In this document: piece after piece, positions 49,502 to 59,815 of the stretch
Numbering within the stretch: the stretch's first letter is position 1
How the letters are laid out: the number at the start of each line of letters is the position of its first letter
Assembly: GCA_947576945.1 (NCBI GenBank)
Contig: CANPTH010000001.1
Span: 84,490-148,489, forward strand
Direction of reading: 5' to 3'
Source of the DNA: an uncultured Lachnospiraceae bacterium
GTDB taxonomy: Bacteria > Bacillota > Clostridia > Lachnospirales > Lachnospiraceae
Length of the DNA: 64,000 nucleotides
Program-made: the position numbers and the translations under genes
The notes under the pieces: generated by a model
Seen by the model: the letters and a program-made list of their open reading frames with translations, nothing else
Database searches by the model: none
Told to the model about the DNA's origin: nothing

Positions 49502-51430
49502 ATGGATTTTTTACCGATTTCAAAAGAAGATATGGAAAAACAGGGTATAAAGCAGCTGGATTTCGTCTATGTGATCGGAGATGCCTATGTGGATCATCCT
49601 TCTTTCGGCCACGCCATTATCAGCAGAGTCCTGGAGGCTAACGGTTACCTTGTGGGTATCATCTCACAACCTGACTGGAAGGATGAACGCAGTATTACGG
49701 TATTGGGAAAGCCAAAGCTTGGGTTTCTGATCTCCGGCGGCAATATGGATTCCATGGTCAATCACTACTTTGTATCCGGCAGACATCGCCCTACGGATGC
49801 CTATACGCCCGGCGGTGAGGCCTATAAGAGACCCGATCATGCCACTGTCGTCTATGGCAATCTGATCCGCAGAGTCTATAAAGACGTGCCGGTAATCGTA
49901 GGCGGCATCGAGGCCAGTCTGCGCCGTATGGCACACTATGATTACTGGTCGGACAGTTTCAAACGTTCCATTCTGCTGGACAGTCAGGCGGATTTAATTT
50001 CTTACGGCATGGGCGAGAAATCCATAGTGGAGATTGCAGATGCACTGGCTGGCGGCATTGCAGTGAAAGATATTACATTTATCCCGGGAACAGTCTATAA
50101 GACGAAAGAGATCACAGGAATTTATGACGCCATCCGGCTTCCTTCCTATGAGGAAATGAAAGCTGTACCGCGCAGATACGCAGAAAGCTTCCAGGTACAA
50201 TACTGCAATACCGACCCTTTTGTGGGCAGGACACTGATCGAGGAATATCCGCATGGCGTCTTTGTTGTGCAGAATCCGCCTCAGATGCCGTTGACGACGC
50301 AGGAAATGGATGCAGTCTATGACCTGCCCTATATGCGCACCTATCATCCGTCTTATGAAGCGGCGGGAGGAGTACCGGCCATTTCGGAGATCAGATTTTC
50401 CCTTGTCAGTAACAGAGGGTGTTTCGGCGGCTGTAATTTCTGTGCCCTGACGTTTCATCAGGGACGGACTGTGCAGGTCAGAAGCCATGAATCGATCCTG
50501 CGGGAAGCGGAGAGAATGATTCGTGAGAAAGATTTTAAAGGTTATATACATGATGTAGGCGGTCCGACTGCCAATTTCAGGCAGCCATCCTGTCAGAAAC
50601 AGATGACACAAGGCGTCTGCAAAAACAGGCAGTGTCTTTTTCCGGAACCCTGTCCCAATCTGGAAGCGGATCATTCTGATTATCTGCAGCTGCTGCGCAG
50701 ACTGCGGGCGCTGCCCGGCGTGAAGAAGGTCTTTATCCGTTCGGGCATCCGTTTTGATTATCTGCTGGCGGACCGGGATGACACCTTTTTCAGGGAACTG
50801 GTGGAGCATCATGTCAGCGGACAGCTCAAGGTGGCGCCGGAGCATATTTCGGATGCGGTTCTTCAGAAGCTGGGCAAACCGAAGAAAGCGGTCTATGAAC
50901 GGTTTGTCAAAAAATATTACAGACTCAATGAACAGCTTGGCAAAAAGCAGTTTCTGGTGCCATATCTGATGTCCTCTCATCCCGGCTCCACCTTGAAAGA
51001 GGCCATTGAACTGGCGGAATATCTTCGGGATCTGGGTTATATGCCGGAGCAGGTGCAGGATTTCTATCCGACGCCCTCCACGGTATCTACGGTTATGTAC
51101 TATACAGGAATCGATCCACGGGACGGGACGAAAGTGTATGTCTGTCATAATCCTCACGAGAAGGCCATGCAGAGGGCGCTGATCCAGTACATAAATCCGA
51201 ACAATTATGAACTGGTGAAGGAGGCATTAATTAAGGGAGGCCGGGAAGATCTGATCGGGTTTGACAAAAAATGCCTGATCAGGCCGCGGAAGATGGACAA
51301 CAGGAATTCGAATTCATGCAAAACCTCTGTTGATGCGAAGCAGCGGAATAAAAAAGGGGAAAAAAGCAGGAATGCGAAAGCCGGAAAGAAGACGATCCGG
51401 AATGTGCATAAGAAAAAACGAGATATGTGA
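49502..51430 (+). CDS. YgiQ-family radical SAM protein
   Basis: 642 residues. An N-terminal UPF0313 domain ([21 protein letters not shown]) is followed by the radical SAM core with cysteines C307, C311 and C314 (CFGGCNFC). The C-terminal part has [18 protein letters not shown] and ends in a very basic tail (Lys/Arg-rich, residues 600-642), which may bind nucleic acid. The reaction of this widespread family is unknown. The ATG follows AGAGGA. Confidence 0.9.
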   Translation: MDFLPISKEDMEKQGIKQLDFVYVIGDAYVDHPSFGHAIISRVLEANGYLVGIISQPDWKDERSITVLGKPKLGFLISGGNMDSMVNHYFVSGRHRPTDAYTPGGEAYKRPDHATVVYGNLIRRVYKDVPVIVGGIEASLRRMAHYDYWSDSFKRSILLDSQADLISYGMGEKSIVEIADALAGGIAVKDITFIPGTVYKTKEITGIYDAIRLPSYEEMKAVPRRYAESFQVQYCNTDPFVGRTLIEEYPHGVFVVQNPPQMPLTTQEMDAVYDLPYMRTYHPSYEAAGGVPAISEIRFSLVSNRGCFGGCNFCALTFHQGRTVQVRSHESILREAERMIREKDFKGYIHDVGGPTANFRQPSCQKQMTQGVCKNRQCLFPEPCPNLEADHSDYLQLLRRLRALPGVKKVFIRSGIRFDYLLADRDDTFFRELVEHHVSGQLKVAPEHISDAVLQKLGKPKKAVYERFVKKYYRLNEQLGKKQFLVPYLMSSHPGSTLKEAIELAEYLRDLGYMPEQVQDFYPTPSTVSTVMYYTGIDPRDGTKVYVCHNPHEKAMQRALIQYINPNNYELVKEALIKGGREDLIGFDKKCLIRPRKMDNRNSNSCKTSVDAKQRNKKGEKSRNAKAGKKTIRNVHKKKRDM

Positions 51431-51443
51431 AAAGGAGACAAAA

Positions 51444-51576
51444 ATTGAAAAATCACACTGATGTGCTGATTTTTCAATCCAGAGTTTGTGCCGAAGCGTC
51501 CCAAACTCCTTGATCGCAGCGCAGAATTTGAAATTCTGCACGCGTTCCTCAGCAAAAAAACGCTTCGGAATGGAGG
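51444..51576 (+). promoter_or_regulatory. Family 1 SD-linked structured element, complete copy
   Basis: Hairpin 1: ATTGAAAAATCA / TGATTTTTCAAT (51444-51478). Hairpin 2: GAGTTT / AAACTC (51482-51508) with loop GTGCCGAAGCGTCCC. Hairpin 3: GCAGAATTTGAAATTCTGC (51521-51539). CGCTTCGG (51561-51568) complements loop bases 51491-51498 and lies three bases before GGAGG of the SDR gene. The architecture resembles a pseudoknot that could hide or expose the ribosome site. Confidence 0.75.
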
Positions 51577-51581
51577 AAACT

Positions 51582-52331
51582 ATGAATATTGCGCTTATTA
51601 CAGGTGCGTCTTCCGGGATGGGAATGGAATTTGCACGACAGCTGGACAGAAGTTTACATAAAACAGATGAAATTTGGCTTCTGGCCCGCAGGCGGGAGCC
51701 GATGGAGGAGCTGGCGCGTACCTTGCAGCACAAAACACAGATCATCGCCATGGATGTCACACTGGACAGTGCGGTGAAGCAGTTTGCAGAAGTGCTTGCG
51801 ATCAGCAATCCGAAGATTACAGTGCTGGTTAATTGTGCAGGGGTGGGAAAGTATGGTAAATTTGCGCATCAGAGTGATGAAGAAGTATCGAATATGATGC
51901 AGCTTAATATCGTGGCATTGACCAGAATGACGAAACTGTGTCTGCCGTATATGCGCAGAGGCAGCAAGATCATACAACTGGCATCAGGAGCAGCCTTTGT
52001 GCCGCAGAAGGCTTTCGCGGTCTATGCCGCATCTAAAGCTTATGTCTATTCTTTAAGCAGAGCGTTAAACAAAGAACTGGCAGAGCGCGGGATTCGTGTC
52101 ATGGCAGTCTGTCCGGGGCCTGTGAATACACCTTTTCTATCCAGAGCTTATGGAGAAGACTCCAATATAGGCAGACTGAAAAAACTTGCCACGATGGAGG
52201 CGGAGAGCGTGGTTAACAAGGCGGTCATGGACTGTAAGAGAGGAAAGTCGGTTTCCGTTTGCGGTCTGCCCATGAAGGCATTGTATTATGCCACGCAGGG
52301 GATACAGAATCTGTTATGTAAGTTTACATAA
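51582..52331 (+). CDS. Short-chain dehydrogenase/reductase
   Basis: 249 residues, classical SDR fold. Cofactor motif TGASSGMGMEFA at the N terminus, NCAGVG, and the catalytic triad S135, Y148 and K152 (YAASK). PGPVNTPFL follows. It is a NAD(P)-dependent oxidoreductase of unknown substrate, close to DltE/YqjQ-like proteins. The ATG at 51582 follows GGAGG; longer frames read through the repeat. The next gene starts 28 nt downstream. Confidence 0.9.
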   Translation: MNIALITGASSGMGMEFARQLDRSLHKTDEIWLLARRREPMEELARTLQHKTQIIAMDVTLDSAVKQFAEVLAISNPKITVLVNCAGVGKYGKFAHQSDEEVSNMMQLNIVALTRMTKLCLPYMRRGSKIIQLASGAAFVPQKAFAVYAASKAYVYSLSRALNKELAERGIRVMAVCPGPVNTPFLSRAYGEDSNIGRLKKLATMEAESVVNKAVMDCKRGKSVSVCGLPMKALYYATQGIQNLLCKFT

Positions 52332-52358
52332 CACAAGATGGATAAGGAGTTTTATGCT

Positions 52359-52931
52359 ATGAAAAACTGGTTAGTTCCAAAGGGATCCTATGGATATCTC
52401 AAAGCGCACAGGGCAGTGGCGGCAATCCGAACGCTTCTTTTCTTTGGCGTCAGTATCGGTTTGTATGCCATGGGGTATAAGACGACCGGAAGCAATCGGA
52501 ATCTGCTGACAATCGTTGCGGTTTTGGGCTGTCTTCCGGCCTGTAAAAGTCTGGTGAACTTTATTATCTTTCTGAAGGCGGAAGGATGCAGTGAAGCGCT
52601 GAAAAACAGAGTAAACGCCTATGACGAATGCCTGCGCACTTTCTATGATATGTATTTTACTTCTTATCAGAAAAATTTTGCCATCAGTCATATGGCGCTG
52701 AAAGGCAATGTGCTCTGCGGCATAACGGAGACATCTGAATGTGACTGCAGCGCAGCGGAGAAACATCTGGATCAAATGCTTTCTCAGGAAGGTATTCATA
52801 ATATCACGGTTAAGATTTACGCGAATGGGGATAAGTATATTGACCGACTGAGTCAGATTGTAAATCTGGAGACGGATGAGAATAGAAATCAGGAACGGAT
52901 TCCTGATCTGCTGTATTCTATTTCCTTATAG
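52359..52931 (+). CDS. Uncharacterised small membrane protein
   Basis: 190 residues. Two hydrophobic segments near residues 24-42 and 51-73 form a hairpin in the membrane. The C-terminal 115 residues are soluble and carry a Cys-containing stretch (TETSECDCSAAEKHLDQML) and an acidic end. I do not recognise the family. The ATG at 52359 has AAGGAG 9 nt upstream; an ATG seven codons earlier has no site. It is probably cotranscribed with the SDR gene. Confidence 0.75.
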   Translation: MKNWLVPKGSYGYLKAHRAVAAIRTLLFFGVSIGLYAMGYKTTGSNRNLLTIVAVLGCLPACKSLVNFIIFLKAEGCSEALKNRVNAYDECLRTFYDMYFTSYQKNFAISHMALKGNVLCGITETSECDCSAAEKHLDQMLSQEGIHNITVKIYANGDKYIDRLSQIVNLETDENRNQERIPDLLYSISL

Positions 52932-53064
52932 GACTATATCAGTATCACGACAAATGTATGCAATATTTATATTCTTTCAATATGACAAAGACATATTAAT
53001 GGAAGGCAGGATATCATCTGCGCAGACAGTGTGGGAATCAGCATGAAGGACAGCGATATATAAT

Positions 53065-54057
53065 ATGTATCAGAAAACGATTACGAACAGGGAAGCCGGG
53101 CAAAGGTTTGATAAATATCTGCACAGGCTTCTGCCGGAAGCCGGAAGCAGCTTTTTATACAAGATGCTGCGCAAAAAGAATATTACTTTAAATGGAAAGA
53201 GAGCAGACGGCAGCGAAAAGATTGCGGCCGGAGACAGCGTATCAATTTATTTTGCGGAGGATACACTGGCCAAATTTATGGGAAGAGGCATTGCAGAATG
53301 TGGAGAGTTTACACTTGCCTATGAAAAGCTGGAAGGCATTAAGATCCTGTATGAGGATGCTCATATTCTTCTGGCAGACAAGCCGGCCGGTATTCTATCC
53401 CAGAAGGCAGCAAAGACGGATCTGTCCCTGAATGAATGGCTGACAGGTTATCTGCTTCACAGTAAAGCGATGACACTGGAGGATCTCGCCGTGTATAAAC
53501 CGGCTGTCTGTAATCGTCTGGATCGTAATACAAGCGGTATCGTACTTTGTGCCAAATCTCTTCAGGGTGCACAGCTGTTGGGAGATCTGTTGAAAAACAG
53601 GACTCTTCATAAATATTATCAGCTTTACGTTAAAGGATCTGTTACAAAAGAGCAGGTAATTGAAGGGTATCTGCAAAAGGATGAGAGACATAATAAAGTG
53701 TTCATTGTATCAGAAGGCACGGCGGATTCCTATATTAAAACAAAATACAGACCACTGCAGGCACAGGGGGACAAAACTCTGCTGGAAGTGGAACTGATGA
53801 CAGGACGATCCCATCAGATCAGAGCGCATCTGGCCAGCATTGGACACCCGCTTCTGGGAGATTATAAGTACGGTGACAGAGTGTGGAATAATTTCTATCA
53901 AAAAAAATATCAGATTAATTCACAGCTGCTGCACGCTTATAAGGTGACATTTCCTGAACTGGCTTCTCCTTTTGAAGGGGTAAGCGGTATAAGTTTCTAT
54001 GCACAGATTCCGGAAGTCTTTGAGAAAGTTTCAAAAGAATGTAATGAATTGCGTTGA
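53065..54057 (+). CDS. RluA-family 23S rRNA pseudouridine synthase
   Basis: 330 residues. S4-like N-terminal domain (RFDKYLHRLLP, MLRKKNITLNGKRA), then the catalytic domain with D153 in CNRLDRNTSGIVL. The end GRSHQIRAHLASIGHPLLGDYKYG is the RluC/RluD signature. It modifies uridines in 23S rRNA; whether it is RluC or RluD type is not clear. It ends shortly before recU. Confidence 0.93.
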   Translation: MYQKTITNREAGQRFDKYLHRLLPEAGSSFLYKMLRKKNITLNGKRADGSEKIAAGDSVSIYFAEDTLAKFMGRGIAECGEFTLAYEKLEGIKILYEDAHILLADKPAGILSQKAAKTDLSLNEWLTGYLLHSKAMTLEDLAVYKPAVCNRLDRNTSGIVLCAKSLQGAQLLGDLLKNRTLHKYYQLYVKGSVTKEQVIEGYLQKDERHNKVFIVSEGTADSYIKTKYRPLQAQGDKTLLEVELMTGRSHQIRAHLASIGHPLLGDYKYGDRVWNNFYQKKYQINSQLLHAYKVTFPELASPFEGVSGISFYAQIPEVFEKVSKECNELR

Positions 54058-54079
54058 AATTCAGAATGGAGGAGCCGTT

Positions 54080-54613
54080 ATGGCTACTTGGAATTCCCGC
54101 GGGCTGCGCGGATCCACGTTGGAAGATCTGATCAACAGGACGAATGAAAAATATCTGGAAAATGGATTGGCCTTGATCCAAAAGGTTCCTACGCCCATCA
54201 CGCCTGTCAACATCGACAAGGAGAGCCGCCATATCACGCTGGCCTATTTCGATCAGAAAAGTACAGTGGATTATATCGGTGTGGTGCAGGGAATCCCGGT
54301 CTGCTTCGACGCCAAGGAGTGCGCCGCAGATACTTTTGCTCTTCAGAATATCCATGAGCATCAGGTTAAGTTTATGGGAGACTTCGAGAACCAAAAAGGG
54401 ATCGCCTTTTTTCTGATCTATTATACGCACAGAGACAGTTTCTATTATCTGCCCTATGAGATGCTTCGCTTTTTCTGGGACAGGGCCAGAGATGGCGGGC
54501 GGAAAAGCTTTCGCTATGAAGAGTTGAATCCGGCCTATGTTCTGCCGAAAAAGCATGGAATCCTCGTGCCGTATCTGGACGCGCTGCAGAGAGATCTGGA
54601 AGACAGGGAGTAG
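54080..54613 (+). CDS. recU: Holliday junction resolvase RecU
   Basis: 177 residues. Nuclease of the PD-(D/E)xK fold that cleaves four-way junctions in recombinational repair and chromosome segregation in Firmicutes. Start MATWNSRGLRGSTLED is typical. Catalytic region: STVDYIG and FDAKEC, with the His/Gln motif IHEHQVKFM. The usual FEAKET reads FDAKEC here, a conservative change. The ATG at 54080 follows GGAGGAG; longer frames run into the rluA-like gene. Confidence 0.93.
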   Translation: MATWNSRGLRGSTLEDLINRTNEKYLENGLALIQKVPTPITPVNIDKESRHITLAYFDQKSTVDYIGVVQGIPVCFDAKECAADTFALQNIHEHQVKFMGDFENQKGIAFFLIYYTHRDSFYYLPYEMLRFFWDRARDGGRKSFRYEELNPAYVLPKKHGILVPYLDALQRDLEDRE

Positions 54614-54628
54614 ATAACATGGATAACG

Positions 54629-54657
54629 TTGACAAACGCTCTGAAGTATCTTATAGT
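54629..54657 (+). promoter_or_regulatory. his operon promoter
   Basis: TTGACA (54629-54634), 17-bp spacer, TATAGT (54652-54657). A leader of about 145 nt follows, containing a CATCCTGT-TTTTGAG-ACAGGATG hairpin (54750-54772). I find no T-box motif and no His-rich leader peptide. Confidence 0.75.
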
Positions 54658-54806
54658 ATATAAGATTGAATTTTAACAAATTATCACTTCGCAGTATTAA
54701 AGTGCTGGAAGTTGATATTATATGGTTTTGCTGTACTGATAACAGCACACATCCTGTTTTTGAGACAGGATGCTGAAACGTAAACAGAAATTACAGGGGA
54801 AAGTAT

Positions 54807-55919
54807 ATGAGTAAAAGATTAGTACATACACCGGAAGGCGTAAGGGATATTTATGGCGACGAGAAAGCCGCGAAGAACATTGTGGAACATCTTCTGCAGG
54901 ATAAGATCAGAAGCTACGGCTATCAGGACATTCAAACGCCGACCTTTGAATTTTTTGATGTTTTTTCCAGGGAGGTGGGCACTACACCGTCCAGAGAGTT
55001 ATATAAATTCTTTGACAAAGAAGGCAATACGCTGGTTCTGCGTCCTGATTTTACACCGTCCATTGCCAGATGCGCTGCCAAATATTTTATGGATGAGGAT
55101 GTGCCGATCCGTTTCTGTTACCGTGGCAACACGTTTACGAATACTTCAAGCCTGCAGGGTAAATTGAAAGAAGCGACTCAAATGGGAGCTGAACTGATTG
55201 GAGATGCATCTGTACAGGCAGATGCAGAGATGATAGCCATGGTGATCGAGGCTTTATACCATGCCGGGTTGTCTGATTTTCAGATCAGCATTGGAAATCT
55301 GGAATATTTCAAGGGCATCTGTGCGGAAGCCGGACTGGATGAGGAGACGGAACTGGAACTCAGAGAGCTGATTTCCGGTAAGAATTATTTTGGTGCGGAG
55401 GAACTGTTGGAGGGCATTCATGTCGGCAGAAAAGATAAGGAGCTTCTTCTGAAGGTGAGCGATTTGTTCGGAACATCCGAAATTCTGCGGGAGGCGAAAC
55501 AGGCGGCTTCCAATAAGCGGTCTGAACAGGCTGTTGACAGGCTTGAGAAAGTTTATCAGGTGTTGTGTGAGTACGGTGTCGAGAAATATGTTTCCTTTGA
55601 CCTGGGCATGTTAAGTAAGTATAATTATTATACAGGTATTATTTTTAAAGGCTTTACTTACGGTGTCGGGGACGCCATTGTGAAAGGCGGGCGTTACGAC
55701 AATTTGCTGCAGCGTTTCGGCAAGAATGCGCCGGCCATCGGGTTTATGATCGTGGTGGATGACCTGTTGGCGGCGATGAACCGGCAGGGCGTTATTATTT
55801 CCGGTATAGAACGATGCGGAAAGTTATATTATACGCCGGAGAATTTTCGGGATAAGCTGTTGGAAGCCAGACAGATGCGCGCCGCCGGGAAATGTGTGGA
55901 ACTGCTGCCGGACAAATAA
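54807..55919 (+). CDS. hisZ: ATP phosphoribosyltransferase regulatory subunit HisZ
   Basis: 370 residues, a paralogue of histidyl-tRNA synthetase without tRNA charging. It forms the hetero-octamer with short HisG and gives histidine feedback. Class II synthetase-like motifs include VLRPDFTPSIARCAAKYF and the C-terminal GGRYDNLLQRFG. The N terminus (HTPEGVRDIYGDEK) matches the family. The ATG follows GGGGAAAG. First gene of a four-gene his operon with its own promoter. Confidence 0.94.
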   Translation: MSKRLVHTPEGVRDIYGDEKAAKNIVEHLLQDKIRSYGYQDIQTPTFEFFDVFSREVGTTPSRELYKFFDKEGNTLVLRPDFTPSIARCAAKYFMDEDVPIRFCYRGNTFTNTSSLQGKLKEATQMGAELIGDASVQADAEMIAMVIEALYHAGLSDFQISIGNLEYFKGICAEAGLDEETELELRELISGKNYFGAEELLEGIHVGRKDKELLLKVSDLFGTSEILREAKQAASNKRSEQAVDRLEKVYQVLCEYGVEKYVSFDLGMLSKYNYYTGIIFKGFTYGVGDAIVKGGRYDNLLQRFGKNAPAIGFMIVVDDLLAAMNRQGVIISGIERCGKLYYTPENFRDKLLEARQMRAAGKCVELLPDK

Positions 55920-55952
55920 GTTGATGTTCATAAGAAATAGAGGATAGAACAG

Positions 55953-56600
55953 ATGAGTGAGAACAGATATTTAACTTTTGCGCTCGGAAAAGGACGGCTC
56001 GCCAATAAAACTATGGAGCTGTTGGAAGAGATCGGTATCACCTGCGAAGAGATGAAGGATAAGAATTCCCGAAAACTGATCTTTGTGAACGAAGAGCTGA
56101 AACTGAAATTTTTCCTGGCAAAAGGCCCGGATGTGCCAACCTATGTAGAATATGGTGCGGCGGATATTGGCGTAGTAGGCAAGGATACAATTCTGGAGGA
56201 GAATCGCCGGGTTTATGAGGTGCTTGACCTTGGTTATGGTAAATGCCGAATGTGTGTGTGCGGCCCTAAAAGCGCCGCAGACCTGCTGAAGCATCATGAG
56301 ATGATCCGTGTAGCTACAAAGTATCCAAATATTGCCAAGGATTATTTCTACAATAAAAAACATCAGACGGTTGATATTATTAAGCTGAACGGTTCTGTGG
56401 AACTGGGGCCGATTGTAAAACTGGCGGATGTAATCGTAGATATAGTGGAGACAGGCTCAACCTTAAAGGAAAACGGCCTGGAAGTGCTGGATGAAATCTG
56501 CCCTTTATCTGCCCGCATGATTGTCAATCAGGTCAGTATGCAAATGGAACCGGAACGGATCAAGAAGTTGATCACGGATATCCGCAGTAAGTTGAACTGA
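55953..56600 (+). CDS. hisG: ATP phosphoribosyltransferase catalytic subunit HisG, short form
   Basis: 215 residues, the short HisG that needs HisZ. It joins ATP and PRPP in the first step of histidine synthesis. Motifs: LTFALGKGRLANKTMELLEE, the AADIGVVGKDTI strand and the PRPP loop IVDIVETGSTLKENGL. The missing regulatory domain is supplied by hisZ directly upstream. GAGGAT precedes the ATG. Confidence 0.96.
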   Translation: MSENRYLTFALGKGRLANKTMELLEEIGITCEEMKDKNSRKLIFVNEELKLKFFLAKGPDVPTYVEYGAADIGVVGKDTILEENRRVYEVLDLGYGKCRMCVCGPKSAADLLKHHEMIRVATKYPNIAKDYFYNKKHQTVDIIKLNGSVELGPIVKLADVIVDIVETGSTLKENGLEVLDEICPLSARMIVNQVSMQMEPERIKKLITDIRSKLN

Positions 56601-56655
56601 GTCTTTTTTGATAAAAGAATATTGATTTCAAATGATAAGATGAAAAGAGGAGACA

Positions 56656-57951
56656 ATGAAAACAATAAAACTGACGGAAGAAACCAGAAAAGATATTCTG
56701 AATACGCTGTTAAAACGCAGTCCTGACAATTACTCTGATTACGAAAATGTAGTGGCAGGCATTATCTCAGATGTGCGTTCGAATGGCGACCAGGCGGTTT
56801 TTGCCTACACGAAGAAATTCGACCAATGGACCTGCAGCGCCGAAAATATCCGTGTGACTGAGGCGGAGATTGAAGAGGCTTTCGACAGCATCGAGGAGGC
56901 CTTCGTGGAGGTAATGCGCAAGTCTGCCGCCAATATCGAAGTTTTCCACAGGAAACAGCTTCGTAACAGCTGGATTGACACAAAGCCGGACGGCAGCCTT
57001 CTGGGCCAGAGAATCCTGCCTTTATCTGTATCCGGCGTTTATGTACCGGGTGGCAGGGCTGCTTATCCCAGCAGCGTGCTGATGAATGTGATTCCGGCGA
57101 AAGTAGCAGGCGTGCGGCGGATCATTATGACCACACCGGCGGGAGCAGACGGTAAAGTAAATCCCGGCACGCTGGCAGCGGCAAAGATTGCAGGCGTAGA
57201 TGAGATCTACAAAGTCGGCGGTGCACAGGCAATTGCGGCTATGGCTTTTGGAACGGAGAGTATCCCCAGGGTGGATAAGATTACAGGGCCGGGCAATATC
57301 TTTGTCGCCCTTGCGAAAAAGGCCTGCTTTGGCCATGTCAGCATCGATTCCATCGCAGGTCCCAGTGAAATTCTGATCATTGCAGACGAAACCGCAAATC
57401 CCCGTTATGTGGCGGCCGATCTGCTTTCACAGGCGGAACACGACGAGCTGGCCAGCGCGATCCTGATTACTACAGATGCAAAACTGGCGGCGGAAGTAGA
57501 GCGGCAGATCGAAAAATTCCTGCAGGAACTGTCTCGAACGGAGATCATCCGCAGATCATTGGACAATTATGGTTATATTCTGCTGGCTGATTCTATGGAA
57601 GAAGCAGTGAATACAGCCAACGTTATCGCATCGGAGCATCTGGAAATTCTGACAAGGGACCCTTATGCGGTGATGACAGGGATCGAAAACGCAGGAGCTG
57701 TTTTCCTGGGAGAGTATTCTTCCGAACCGTTAGGCGATTATTATGCAGGACCGAACCATATCCTGCCCACAAACGGCACGGCAAAATTCTTTTCCCCGCT
57801 GAATGTAGATGATTTCACGAAGAAAATGAGTCTGATTTCCTATTCGAGAGAAGCGCTTGAGAAAGCGCATCAGGATATTGAGCTTTTTGCAGAAAAAGAA
57901 GGATTGACTGCTCATGCTAATTCTATCCGGGTGCGGTTCGAACAGGAGTGA
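56656..57951 (+). CDS. hisD: Histidinol dehydrogenase HisD
   Basis: 431 residues, zinc- and NAD-dependent, last two oxidations of histidine synthesis. Seen are [46 protein letters not shown], the zinc/base segment [10 protein letters not shown] and [16 protein letters not shown]. Length is typical. The ATG follows GGAGA. It lies 55 nt after hisG and 64 nt before hisIE. Confidence 0.97.
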   Translation: MKTIKLTEETRKDILNTLLKRSPDNYSDYENVVAGIISDVRSNGDQAVFAYTKKFDQWTCSAENIRVTEAEIEEAFDSIEEAFVEVMRKSAANIEVFHRKQLRNSWIDTKPDGSLLGQRILPLSVSGVYVPGGRAAYPSSVLMNVIPAKVAGVRRIIMTTPAGADGKVNPGTLAAAKIAGVDEIYKVGGAQAIAAMAFGTESIPRVDKITGPGNIFVALAKKACFGHVSIDSIAGPSEILIIADETANPRYVAADLLSQAEHDELASAILITTDAKLAAEVERQIEKFLQELSRTEIIRRSLDNYGYILLADSMEEAVNTANVIASEHLEILTRDPYAVMTGIENAGAVFLGEYSSEPLGDYYAGPNHILPTNGTAKFFSPLNVDDFTKKMSLISYSREALEKAHQDIELFAEKEGLTAHANSIRVRFEQE

Positions 57952-58015
57952 TGTGCAACAGATAAAGCAAATAACCGGCAGTAAATTGGCGGGACACCAA
58001 AAAGGAAATAATGTC

Positions 58016-59299
58016 ATGTTTTACAAGAAATTTATCCCCTGTATTTATTTATATAAAGGCAATGCCGTTAAAGGATTCCATGACCACACGATCATCGATA
58101 CGAATCCGGCAGCGCTTGGAAAGTTTTACAGTGATAATAACGCAGATGAACTGATTGTATATGATATGTCGGAGGGTGATGCGGAACACGATGAGGCGCT
58201 GGACATCATCAAATCGATCTGTACAGCGGCTGAGATTCCTGTGACAGGCGCCGGAAACGTGAAACGCATGGAGGATATTAAGAAACTGCTCTATGCGGGC
58301 TGTAAGAGAGCCGCACTCAATTACTCCAGGCAGGACAATGTGGAAATTACGGAAGAGGTTTCATTAAAATTCGGCAGGGACAAGATTTCAGCCTGTGTGA
58401 CGGAGGCAGATACCATCACTCGTAATGACAGGCTGTTGGACGAATATGTATCGGAATTGATCCTTGTGCGGGAGAAGGAGCTGAAGGACGTGATCTCTGT
58501 ATCCAGATTCCCGGTTATAGTTTCCATACCGGAGGTTTCTCTCGACAAGCTGCTTGAGCTGTTGGCGAAAGATAACATCTGTGGCATTTCAGGATATGCG
58601 ATTAATGAGAATGCCAGGGAACTGCTGGCCATCAAGAATCTTTGTCAGAACAACGGTATTGCAGTCAATACTTTTGATGCAGCCGTCAGATGGGAAGAGT
58701 TCAAGTTGAATACCGAAGGACATGTGCCGGTAATTGTACAGGATTATAAGACGGATGAAGTGCTGATGATGGCCTATATGAATGAAGAAGCTTACCGTAT
58801 GACCATTAAAACCGGCAGAATGACCTACTATAGCAGGAGTCGTCAGGAGTTGTGGATCAAAGGCGAGACGAGCGGACACTATCAGTATGTGAAATCGCTG
58901 ACGGCAGATTGTGATATGGATACCATACTGGCCCGTGTCTCACAGGTTGGCGCTGCCTGCCATACCGGCGCGCATTCATGCTTCTTTCATGAAATCATGG
59001 GCAAAGAGTATGCGGCTTCTAATCCTCTGCGGGTATTTGAACAGGTATTCGACGTAATCAATGACCGAAAGAAGCATCCGAAAGAAGGATCCTACACGAA
59101 TTATCTGTTTGACAAGGGGTTGGACAAGATCCTGAAAAAACTGGGCGAAGAGGCGACGGAAATTGTGATCGCAGCCAAGAATCCGAATGCTAATGAGGTA
59201 AAGTATGAGATATCCGATTTCCTGTATCATATGATGGTGCTGATGGCAGAGAAAAACATTACCTGGGAAGAGATCACAGCGGAACTGGCACAGCGTTGA
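58016..59299 (+). CDS. hisI: HisIE with an N-terminal HisF-like pseudo-domain
   Basis: 427 residues in three parts. Residues 231-330 are HisI (phosphoribosyl-AMP cyclohydrolase: [34 protein letters not shown]). Residues 332-427 are HisE (phosphoribosyl-ATP pyrophosphatase: [28 protein letters not shown]). Residues 1-220 align with the HisF barrel ([27 protein letters not shown]) but the catalytic Asp11 is Tyr11 and the second Asp (about position 130 in HisF) is also lost. The domain is thus probably structural or regulatory. The ATG at 58016 follows AAGGAA. Last gene of the his operon here. Confidence 0.9.
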   Translation: MFYKKFIPCIYLYKGNAVKGFHDHTIIDTNPAALGKFYSDNNADELIVYDMSEGDAEHDEALDIIKSICTAAEIPVTGAGNVKRMEDIKKLLYAGCKRAALNYSRQDNVEITEEVSLKFGRDKISACVTEADTITRNDRLLDEYVSELILVREKELKDVISVSRFPVIVSIPEVSLDKLLELLAKDNICGISGYAINENARELLAIKNLCQNNGIAVNTFDAAVRWEEFKLNTEGHVPVIVQDYKTDEVLMMAYMNEEAYRMTIKTGRMTYYSRSRQELWIKGETSGHYQYVKSLTADCDMDTILARVSQVGAACHTGAHSCFFHEIMGKEYAASNPLRVFEQVFDVINDRKKHPKEGSYTNYLFDKGLDKILKKLGEEATEIVIAAKNPNANEVKYEISDFLYHMMVLMAEKNITWEEITAELAQR

Positions 59300-59385
59300 T
59301 ACGTCCTAATTGCTCTTTTTGGACTTCTTTTTTTCCTGTATGGATCATAGAATGTACCAACAGATGTATGGGATAGGCAATCAGA

Positions 59386-59805
59386 ATGGATCATAAAGTT
59401 CCTTTGGAAAAGAAAATGCAGCTGGCGCAGTATATTCGGGAGGAAAATCTGGGAAACCGCATGAAGATCAGACAGCGGGAGCGGATTTTGTACGGCACGG
59501 ATACGCAGCAGCCGCTTTTTGATAAGGGCAGGCTGCAGCAGGCAATGCCCTATGACAACCACCAGCAGCAGCCGGAACAGGAGGGAATGGCGCCAATAGT
59601 TTCTGCAAATACTTTCCGATACCGGATGATTCTTGCCGTTCTTCTGTTCGTAGGGTTTCTGCTCTGCGACACAAGAGACGGCCGGGTCGGCGCCTACACG
59701 ACAAATGAGATTCATGAGATGATCGTGGCGGATACGTTTCATTTGTATGACGGGGAGGGAAACGAGACGATGGAGGGACTGGCGTCGCTGTTTGAACTGG
59801 ATTGA
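59386..59805 (+). CDS. Small uncharacterised membrane protein
   Basis: 139 residues. The first 75 are hydrophilic, with Gln-rich stretch (DNHQQQPEQEG), and one hydrophobic segment lies near 80-96; the rest is acidic. The ribosome binding site is weak. It is placed between hisIE and the radical SAM gene, ending 10 nt before the latter. No family recognised. Confidence 0.6.
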   Translation: MDHKVPLEKKMQLAQYIREENLGNRMKIRQRERILYGTDTQQPLFDKGRLQQAMPYDNHQQQPEQEGMAPIVSANTFRYRMILAVLLFVGFLLCDTRDGRVGAYTTNEIHEMIVADTFHLYDGEGNETMEGLASLFELD

Positions 59806-59815
59806 AAGGAAAGAT

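Noticed and set aside
54063..54079. A further family-1 repeat before recU (TTCAGAATGGAGG)
   Set aside because: Similarity is limited to the ribosome-site region; the CGCTTCGG part is missing, so it is probably an ordinary Shine-Dalgarno.
54658..54806. Histidine T-box in the his leader
   Set aside because: No conserved T-box sequence and no specifier loop that I can identify; only one hairpin without T-run.
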